A DNA stretch of 11,522 nt from RUG11783 sp964599695 (lineage in GTDB: Bacteria; Bacillota; Clostridia; Oscillospirales; Ruminococcaceae). Numbering within the stretch: position 1 is the stretch's first letter; the number at the start of each line of letters is the position of its first letter. The notes beneath the pieces were generated by a model that saw only the letters and a list, made by a program, of their open reading frames with translations, ran no database searches and had not been told where the DNA came from. Both the position numbers and the translations under genes were made by a program. Location of the stretch: positions 1 to 11,522 of the forward strand of contig CAZRGP010000048.1 in assembly GCA_964599695.1 (NCBI GenBank), in the 5' to 3' direction. Positions 6,765 to 11,522 of this stretch are shown piece after piece.

Positions 6765-7092
6765 CTGGTTCGACAGGACCGTGACCGTCCTGCGCGCCCC
6801 GATCGTGCAGGACGGCATGAGGTCCGAGCGCGACTGGTCGCGCGCGACGGCGCGGCAGGTCGGCGAGTGCATCCTCGTGCGTCCGTCATCGTCGACCGAC
6901 TGGCGCGACGCCTCCGAGGTCCGCGCCATCGACAAGGTGCTCATCGCGCCGCACGGCTCCGACATCCGCGAGGGCGACCGCATCTCCTACGGCGGGCGCA
7001 CCTACGAGGTGGACGGCATCCCCGAGGACCGCGAGAGCCCGACGGGCGCCGTCTCGCACATGCGCGCCGCGCTCGTGGCGTGGGGAGGGTGA
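6754..7092 (+). CDS. Head-closure / stopper protein (HK97 gp7-like, SPP1 gp16-like)
   Basis: This 112-residue protein is in the position of the stopper, the ring that retains packaged DNA and offers the docking surface for the tail. The sequence is beta-rich: it begins MPFSWFDRTVTVLRAP (1-16), and near the C-terminus has DRISYGGRTYEVDGIPED (75-92), a common signature of this small beta-barrel family, in which a short loop of the form GxxYEVxG is conserved. The ATG at 6754 lies inside the end of the adaptor gene behind a GGTGAGGG stretch, implying translational coupling. Assignment comes from both the motif and the gene order. Confidence 0.78.
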   Translation: MPFSWFDRTVTVLRAPIVQDGMRSERDWSRATARQVGECILVRPSSSTDWRDASEVRAIDKVLIAPHGSDIREGDRISYGGRTYEVDGIPEDRESPTGAVSHMRAALVAWGG

Positions 7093-7096
7093 TCGC

Positions 7097-7354
7097 ATGG
7101 CGAGGACCCGCGTGCAGATAGAGGTGCTGTCGGACGGCATCTCCGCGCTCATGAATGAGGCCGCCATCGTGGCGGAGGTCGACAGGGCCGCGCAGCGCAT
7201 AGCGGGCATCGCGGGCGACGAGTTCTCCGCCAAGCCCGCGCAGGTCGTGGGCGACCGCCCGATGGCGCTCGTCGTGCCCGACGGCGACGAGGGGCGCTAC
7301 CTCGAGGCGACGGAGAAAACGCTATCCAAGGCGGTGACCGCATGCAGATCGTAG
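7097..7354 (+). CDS. Tail completion protein, HK97 gp10-like (short form)
   Basis: At 85 residues this is shorter than the usual HK97 gp10 family (roughly 110-150), but it resembles the compact version common in actinobacterial siphophages: an opening strand (RVQIEVLSDGISALM), a helix (about 22-40, with AAIVAEVDRAAQRIAGIAG) and a beta hairpin containing DRPMALVVPDG (53-63). It ends in a helix where ATEKTLSKAV is the recognisable part. Proteins of this group act at the head-tail joint or in tail completion. The ATG at 7097 follows a GGGAGGG site and lies four bases after the previous stop. The last 13 bases overlap the tail terminator gene. Confidence 0.7.
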   Translation: MARTRVQIEVLSDGISALMNEAAIVAEVDRAAQRIAGIAGDEFSAKPAQVVGDRPMALVVPDGDEGRYLEATEKTLSKAVTACRS

Positions 7355-7749
7355 CACCCATCGACATCGAGGCCGCCGTGGCGCAGGAGCTCGCCGTCGT
7401 CGCCCCGTACGGGGTCGCCGTGACGGCCTACCCGCCGCCCGACGGCATGCGGGCGACGACCGTCTCGGTCTACTCGCTCGGCTCGTTCGAGCAGTCGCCC
7501 GTGAGCGACGCCTACGACATCGTCGTGTACGTGTGGGCGTCGACCTACTCGGAGGCGTACCGGACCGCGTTCCGCATGGCGGGGGCAATCCGCGCCCTGC
7601 GGTTCAACGCCACGGCATCTGGCCTCACCTTCAACACGTCCGAGGCGCGGGCGCCCTACGAGGACCCCGACCCCGAACGGCAAACGCTCAAACGCTGCAC
7701 CGTGCGCGCCACCGTCGGCGTGCGCGGCACCGGCATGACACTACGATAA
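7342..7749 (+). CDS. Tail terminator protein (gpU-like)
   Basis: This 135-residue protein has the size, position and fold pattern of siphophage tail terminators, which form the hexameric ring capping the tail tube before it joins the head. The N-terminal helix (about 7-20, IDIEAAVAQELAVV) is followed by a strand with VAVTAYPPPDG (25-35). A central beta sheet comes next (TVSVYSLGSFE and AYDIVVYVWA, about 40-66), then a helix (69-86, beginning SEAYRTAFRMAGAI). Near the C-terminus PYEDPDPERQTLKRCTVRA (108-126) is a conserved type of segment. It starts inside the preceding gene and ends just before the strong AAGGAGG of the major tail gene. Confidence 0.78.
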   Translation: MQIVAPIDIEAAVAQELAVVAPYGVAVTAYPPPDGMRATTVSVYSLGSFEQSPVSDAYDIVVYVWASTYSEAYRTAFRMAGAIRALRFNATASGLTFNTSEARAPYEDPDPERQTLKRCTVRATVGVRGTGMTLR

Positions 7750-7761
7750 GGAGGCCGCCAT

Positions 7762-8349
7762 ATGGCAGGCGTCAACTCAAACCAGGTCTACCTGCTCGGA
7801 CCCGACCAGTCCACCACGGTAGGCGCCCTCTACGTCGCGCCCAAGGGCACGGCGAAACCGTCAGACGCGCGCACCGCGCTCACCGGCACGTGGACCTCGG
7901 GCGGCTACATCTCCGAGGCCGGCATCACGCTCAACGTGAGCCGCTCCAACAGCAACCTCCGCGACTGGGGCCTCAACAACGTCCGCGTCGTCTCCACCGA
8001 CTTCGGGACCACCATCACGGGCGAGTTCCTGCAGATCGACGAGCAGGCCGCCAAGAACCTCGTCGGCACGGCCAACGTCTCCAAGACCGCGGCCAGCTCC
8101 ACGCACGGCGAGCAGCTGACCATCTCCATCGGTCCCGAGCTCCCGCCCGAGCAGGCGTTCTGCATCAACATGAAGGACGGCAACCGCCGCGGCCGCATCT
8201 GCGCCCCCAACGCGCAGATCACCGAGATCGGCGCCATGACGTTCGTGCCCTCCGCGGGCAACGTGTGGCCGTTCACCATCACCTGCAACGACGACGGCAC
8301 GGGCCACAGCGTCTACGTCTACTTCGACGACGGCGCCACCACGGCCTAG
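7762..8349 (+). CDS. Major tail tube protein
   Basis: This 195-residue protein is the likely tail tube subunit, which polymerises as hexameric rings around the tape measure. It is predominantly beta, rich in Thr, Ser, Gly and Asn, as expected for the family. The N-terminus has VGALYVAPKGTAKPSDA (20-36), a typical opening in which the protein states its strand-loop-strand start. A stretch of residues describing strands with TLNVSRSNSNLRDWG (55-69) follows, and EFLQIDEQAAKNLVG (88-102) is the characteristic helix. No C-terminal Ig-like domain is seen. The gene has one of the best ribosome-binding sites in the window (AAGGAGG) and, like the capsid gene, avoids rare codons, fitting a highly expressed structural protein. 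Confidence 0.88.
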   Translation: MAGVNSNQVYLLGPDQSTTVGALYVAPKGTAKPSDARTALTGTWTSGGYISEAGITLNVSRSNSNLRDWGLNNVRVVSTDFGTTITGEFLQIDEQAAKNLVGTANVSKTAASSTHGEQLTISIGPELPPEQAFCINMKDGNRRGRICAPNAQITEIGAMTFVPSAGNVWPFTITCNDDGTGHSVYVYFDDGATTA

Positions 8350-8369
8350 CAGCCGCATAGGAGGGAACC

Positions 8370-8657
8370 ATGTACGTCATCGAGTCCTCGGACGCGCAGG
8401 CGTTCGAGTTCGAGTTCGAGGGGACGGCCTACTCCGTCCCGCAGCTCGCGGCCCTGCCGATGGACGACCTCATGGAGTTCGCGGAGGCCGCCGAGCAGGG
8501 CGAGACCGCGTCGCTCAAGTGGATGCTCCGCTTCTTCAAGGACGCCACGGACGGCGCCGTGGGCCGCATGCGCTCCGCCGACTTCGGCAGGCTCGCCAAG
8601 GCATGGCAGGCCGCCAAGCCCGTGGACGCGGGAAAACAGCGGGCCTCGTCCGACTAG
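8370..8657 (+). CDS. Tail assembly chaperone, short product (G-like)
   Basis: This 95-residue acidic helical protein is the unshifted product of the chaperone pair that, as in lambda G and GT, holds tape measure and tail tube subunits during tail building and is absent from the virion. It lies in the canonical place between major tail and tape measure genes. It contains a FEFEFEG run (12-18), a helix-rich middle (30-62) and a short basic, Ala-rich end. The codons for Gly88-Lys89 near the end sit on a GGGAAAA slippery heptamer (8630-8636), after which ribosomes either read six more codons to TAG (8655-8657) or shift to the extended product. The start ATG at 8370 has a good TAGGAGGG site. Confidence 0.85.
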   Translation: MYVIESSDAQAFEFEFEGTAYSVPQLAALPMDDLMEFAEAAEQGETASLKWMLRFFKDATDGAVGRMRSADFGRLAKAWQAAKPVDAGKQRASSD

Positions 8658-9022
8658 ACAGGGAATCGGGCGGGGCGCTCGACTGGGACTGCATGGTGCA
8701 GCTCGGCGTGCGCCTCGCCGACATCCCGCGAACCTACGGATGGGACGCGCTGGACGTGTTCGCGCGGCACCTGCCGCTCGACTCCGCAACCCGCCGCTGG
8801 GAGAGCAGGGACGAGGCCGTGTTCGCGTCCGACATCGGGCGCGCGGCGCTCCTCGCGGACATCTTCGACGCCGTGAGGGCGTTCAACTTCTCGTTCTCGG
8901 CCAAGGGGACCGTGCAGCCAAAGCCGCACGGCAGGCCGTGGACGTCTCCGAACACTGAAAGATACGGCTCCGACGCGATACCCGTGTCGGAGTTCGACGC
9001 ATGGTTCTACGAGGAGGCATAG
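8370..9022 (+). CDS. Tail assembly chaperone, frameshifted long product (GT-like)
   Basis: A -1 frameshift at GGGAAAA joins the first 89 codons of the short chaperone to the overlapping frame, which stays open to TAG at 9020-9022, giving about 217 residues. After the shift the protein reads KTAGLVRLDRESGGALDWDC and continues with LADIPRTYGWDALDVFARHL and then LPLDSATRRW, a pattern resembling the second chaperone domain in actinobacterial siphophages. The downstream frame has no well-placed start of its own upstream of the conserved part, which supports expression by shifting. In the family the shifted form is made at a few percent of the total and its T part binds the tail tube protein. The join is spliced in frame 3 up to 8636, then resumes at 8636 in frame 2. 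Confidence 0.85.
8630..8636 (+). promoter_or_regulatory. -1 ribosomal frameshift slippery heptamer GGGAAAA
   Basis: In the zero frame the codons are G GGA AAA, the X XXY YYZ pattern required for simultaneous slippage of both tRNAs, and nearly the same as the lambda G/T site GGGAAAG. It sits six codons before the short product's stop, exactly where the overlapping frame must be entered. No convincing hairpin or pseudoknot downstream was found by eye. Confidence 0.88.
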
Positions 9023-10957
9023 ATGGCAGAGGGCGTCACAGTCGCCAACGCGTACGTCCAGATCATGCCGTCCGCCGAGGGCGCCAAGGAGGCAATCACC
9101 GGCGCCGTCCTCCCCGGCATGGAGGACCTCGGCGCGCAGGCCGGCGAGGGCATCACGGGCGGTCTGCTGACCACGCTCAAGGGCATGGCGGGACCCATCG
9201 CGGGCGTGCTCGCGGGGCTCGGCATCGGCAAGGCGCTGCTCGACATCGGCAGCAGCTTCGACGAGATGCGCGACACCATCGTCGTCGGCACGGGCGCCTC
9301 GGGCGAGGCTCTCGAGGAGCTCGTCGGCATCGCGCAGGACGTCGCCACCACCGTGCCCGTGAGCTTCGGGCAGGCGGGCGACTACATCCAGGACCTCAAC
9401 ACGAGGCTCGGCCTCACGGGCGACGACCTCCGCGACGTGGCCACGCAGCTCGGCGCGCTCGACTCCATGATCGGCGGCGTCAACGTCGAGTCGCTGTCGG
9501 GCGCGTTCGCCGCATGGGGCGTGTCCGCCGAGGACATGGCCGGGCAGATGGACTACCTGTTCACCGTGTCGCAGAACACGGGCATGGGCTTCGACGAGCT
9601 CACGGCCATCCTCGAGAAGAACGCCCCCGCCATGCAGGCGCTGGGCTTCTCGTTCGAGGACACCGCCAACATGGCGGGCCTGCTCGACCAGGCGGGCATG
9701 GACGCCAGCGGCACCATGTCGCGCATGAACCGCGCGCTCGTGGAGCTCGCGGGCGAGGGCGGCGACGCATCCGCCGCGTTCGAGGACGTCATCGCGCAGA
9801 TGGAGGGCTACATCGAGGCGGGCGACACCGCCGCGGCCCTCGACCTCGCGGAGACGCTGTTCGGCACAAAGGGCGCCGCGCAGTTCGTCGGCGCCGTGGA
9901 GTCGGGCGCGCTCTCGCTGGACGACCTCCGCGACTCGGCGCTCGGCGCGGGCGACGGCATCATGTCGACCTACGACGCGACCGCCGACTGGGCGGAGTCG
10001 TTCGAGGTCCTCAAGAACAAGGCCGCCGTGGCGCTCGAGCCGCTCGCCACGTTCGCGTTCGACGCGCTCGGCGCGGGCATCGACACGCTCACCGCCGCGT
10101 TCGACGAGATGGCCCCGATCGTGGAGCCGCTCATCGAGACGCTGGGCGCCGTCCTCACGGACACCGTGCTCCCAGGAGTGCAGCAGGCGATCGAGACGCT
10201 GTCGCCCGTCATCGAGGACCTGGGCGCGGGCTTCATGGCCGTCGCGGGCTTCGTCACCGAATCCGTCGCGTCCATCGCCGAGACCGTCGTGCCGACGTTC
10301 AACACCATCGCCGAGACCGTCGTGCAGGTGTGGGAGGGCATCAAGACGACCATCGAGGGCGTCGTGGGCTTCGTCACCTCGCTCGTGACGGGCGACTTCG
10401 AGGGCATGGCCGAGTCGCTGTCGGGCATATGGGACGGCATCAAGTCGACCGCATCCTCCGTGTGGGAGGGCATCAAGTCGGTCGCGTCGACCGTATGGGA
10501 CGGCATCAAGTCCGCCATCGAGGGACCCGTCAACAGCGCCAGGGATGCGGTCAAGAACGCCATAGACCGCATCAAGTGCTTCTTCGACTTCGAGTTCAAG
10601 TGGCCGCACATCCCGCTGCCGCACTTCAGCATCAGCGGCTCCGTCAACCCGCTCGACTGGCTCTCGGGCGGCCTGCCGTCCATCGGCGTCGAGTGGTACG
10701 CCAAGGGCGGCATCGTCGACGGCGCCACGCTCATCGGCGCGGGCGAGAAGGGGCCCGAGGCCATCATCCCGCTCTACGAGCCGTACTTCAGCAAGTGGGG
10801 CGACATGATCGCCGAGCGCATGGACGTCGGCGGCGGCACCGTGAACAACTACTACATCGACGGCAACCTGGTCGCAGCCGACGCGGCGCTCGCGTCCGCG
10901 CTGGGCACCGTCGCGGAGCGCGTGGGCAACCTGCGCAGGATGGGAGTGATGGCCTGA
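9023..10957 (+). CDS. Tape measure protein
   Basis: This 644-residue protein sets tail length and is ejected ahead of the DNA. The N-terminal part has a hydrophobic, Gly/Ala-rich segment (about 45-75) suitable for membrane interaction. It is followed by the region typical of the phage tail tape measure family (about 76-320), including FDEMRDTIVVGTGASGEALE (79-98). A long helical centre follows, with Trp-centred repeats (Trp437, 470, 481, 492). The C-terminus has YAKGGIVDGATLIGAGEKGP (559-578), a segment common at the end of many tape measures. If the usual rule of about 0.15 nm per residue holds, the tail would be roughly 95-100 nm, which is short. The ATG at 9023 abuts the previous stop, with AGGAGG at 9012-9017 inside the chaperone gene, so translation is coupled. 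Confidence 0.92.
   Translation: MAEGVTVANAYVQIMPSAEGAKEAITGAVLPGMEDLGAQAGEGITGGLLTTLKGMAGPIAGVLAGLGIGKALLDIGSSFDEMRDTIVVGTGASGEALEELVGIAQDVATTVPVSFGQAGDYIQDLNTRLGLTGDDLRDVATQLGALDSMIGGVNVESLSGAFAAWGVSAEDMAGQMDYLFTVSQNTGMGFDELTAILEKNAPAMQALGFSFEDTANMAGLLDQAGMDASGTMSRMNRALVELAGEGGDASAAFEDVIAQMEGYIEAGDTAAALDLAETLFGTKGAAQFVGAVESGALSLDDLRDSALGAGDGIMSTYDATADWAESFEVLKNKAAVALEPLATFAFDALGAGIDTLTAAFDEMAPIVEPLIETLGAVLTDTVLPGVQQAIETLSPVIEDLGAGFMAVAGFVTESVASIAETVVPTFNTIAETVVQVWEGIKTTIEGVVGFVTSLVTGDFEGMAESLSGIWDGIKSTASSVWEGIKSVASTVWDGIKSAIEGPVNSARDAVKNAIDRIKCFFDFEFKWPHIPLPHFSISGSVNPLDWLSGGLPSIGVEWYAKGGIVDGATLIGAGEKGPEAIIPLYEPYFSKWGDMIAERMDVGGGTVNNYYIDGNLVAADAALASALGTVAERVGNLRRMGVMA
10427..10525 (+). repeat. 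Three tandem imperfect 33-base repeats in the tape measure gene
   Basis: Units at 10427-10459, 10460-10492 and 10493-10525 each encode an 11-residue block of the form (I/V)W(D/E)GIKS followed by four variable residues, with a fourth related copy of the core (VWEGIKT) starting at 10328. The codons for TGG GA(C/G) GGC ATC AAG TC are nearly identical. An 11-residue spacing with a repeated aromatic is a common periodicity for tape measure helices. Confidence 0.85.
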
Positions 10958-11522
10958 TGGCGGCACCCAGCATCTCGACGTACATCCTCTCCAACTCGTC
11001 GCACTACTACGGCTCGGAGGGCGGGGCGGCGGTCATGACGTCCCCGTCCGACTCCGTGACGAAGGTATCCGCCATCATCAGCCAAACGTCCGGCGGGGCC
11101 GCGATCGAGACGGTCGATACGACCGTGAAGACCTCGTCCGACCTCTACGCCGACCGCTGGGCGCTCACGTGGCCCACGGCTGGCATCACCGCATCGCCGT
11201 ACTACGTGCGCATGTGGGCGACCAACTCCGACGGCGACGGGGCGGTGCGCGAGGTCGCGCCGTACATCTACTTCCCGCCCTCCGTGTCCGTCACGTCGCC
11301 CGTGGACGGCTCCACGCTGACCGACAGCTCCGTGACGATGGCGTGGACGGCGACCGACGACTACGGCATCTCCTACCAGCGCGTCTCCGTCTCCCATGAC
11401 GGGACCGAGCTGTGGGGCGCGGAGGTCGGGGGCAATTCGATAGCCGTCCCGTCCAGCGTCGTGTTCGAGGACGGCGAGAGCTATTCCTTCTCCGTCATGG
11501 CGCGCAACGGCAAGGGCATGGA
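10957..11522 (+). CDS. Ig/fibronectin-III-like tail protein, partial (3' end beyond window)
   Basis: An open frame starts at ATG 10957, whose first base is the last base of the tape measure stop (TGATG overlap), and continues for 188 codons to the window edge. It is Ser/Thr/Val-rich and all-beta in character. Residues 1 to about 105 form one module (with YADRWALTWPTAGITASPYY, 64-83, and VRMWATNSDGDG, 84-95). From about 109 a second module begins with SVTSPVDGSTLTDSSVTMAW (111-130), a typical start of bacterial Ig-like or fibronectin-III repeats that includes the conserved Trp. It continues to ESYSFSVMARNGKG near the edge. The position after the tape measure is normally that of the distal tail protein, but no Dit signature is seen in this part; a surface-adhesive or tail-tip role is inferred. 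The total length and downstream domains are unknown. Confidence 0.75.
   Translation, partial: MAAPSISTYILSNSSHYYGSEGGAAVMTSPSDSVTKVSAIISQTSGGAAIETVDTTVKTSSDLYADRWALTWPTAGITASPYYVRMWATNSDGDGAVREVAPYIYFPPSVSVTSPVDGSTLTDSSVTMAWTATDDYGISYQRVSVSHDGTELWGAEVGGNSIAVPSSVVFEDGESYSFSVMARNGKGM

Noticed and set aside
5684..6784. 366-codon plus-strand frame crossing the capsid end, hairpin, small gene and adaptor
   Set aside because: Arg/His-rich shadow frame, no ribosome-binding site, and it conflicts with three better-supported genes.
8402..8420. Tandem TTCGAG repeats (FEFEFEG) in the chaperone gene as a phase-variation tract
   Set aside because: Only about three copies, and the six-base unit would not change the frame; more likely a simple coding repeat.
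8637..8720. Stimulatory pseudoknot or hairpin downstream of the frameshift site
   Set aside because: Only weak three- to four-base pairings could be found by eye; no structure good enough to report.
8654..10966. Very long open frame on the minus strand (770 codons) opposite the tape measure gene, and similar ones at 2055-4016 and 4761-6983
   Set aside because: These are antisense shadows expected in GC-rich DNA: stops are rare opposite codons ending in G/C, the products are low-complexity Arg/Val/Gly/Leu-rich, and each crosses several well-supported + strand genes.
1..11522. Defence system, retroelement, CRISPR array, tRNA, integrase or insertion sequence
   Set aside because: All coding space is taken by packaging, head and tail genes apart from short gaps; no repeats, transposase motifs or RNA-gene signatures were seen.

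Overview
This window is the packaging, head and early tail module of a tailed phage or prophage with siphovirus-type morphology. All genes are on the + strand, run head to tail and follow the canonical order of HK97-like siphophages. The DNA is very GC-rich (close to 70% by eye), third positions are mostly G or C, and good purine-rich Shine-Dalgarno sites precede most genes. This points to a high-GC host, most likely an Actinomycetota bacterium; a gut Coriobacteriia-type host is my inference from the protein style, not proven by any host gene. No integrase, repressor, lysis gene, tRNA or host housekeeping gene is present, so lytic or temperate lifestyle cannot be decided.

Layout. Bases 1-81 hold an odd fragment: one open frame reads like an internal piece of a GH78 alpha-L-rhamnosidase that is broken and runs into a stop, directly before the phage genes. 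Bases 98-1940 encode the terminase small and large subunits. Bases 1950-3953 encode an unusually long portal protein whose C-terminal third looks like a MuF-type head morphogenesis domain, i.e. a portal-MuF fusion. Then come the prohead protease with a scaffold-like tail (3964-4764), the HK97-fold major capsid protein (4773-5924), a strong GC hairpin (5950-5973), a 56-residue basic-tailed small protein (5994-6164), the head-tail adaptor (6174-6764), head-closure protein (6754-7092), an HK97 gp10-like tail completion protein (7097-7354), tail terminator (7342-7749), major tail protein (7762-8349), the two tail assembly chaperones joined by a -1 frameshift at GGGAAAA (8370-9022), a short tape measure protein (9023-10957), and the first 188 codons of an Ig/fibronectin-III-like tail protein that runs off the window end.

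How it works together: TerS/TerL recognise, cut and pump DNA through the portal; the protease and its scaffold-like tail act with the capsid N-terminal segment to build and mature the prohead; the adaptor and stopper close the neck; the tail completion and terminator proteins join it to a tube of major tail protein, whose length is set by the tape measure with help from the G and GT chaperones. Genes are tightly packed or overlapping, which suggests one late operon with translational coupling. The features most worth a second look are the rhamnosidase/phage junction, the portal-MuF fusion with a Cys/His cluster in its linker, the internal ribosome-binding site inside the capsid gene, and the GNRA-capped hairpin after the capsid gene. 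I saw no sign of a defence system, retroelement, CRISPR array or other novel accessory system.
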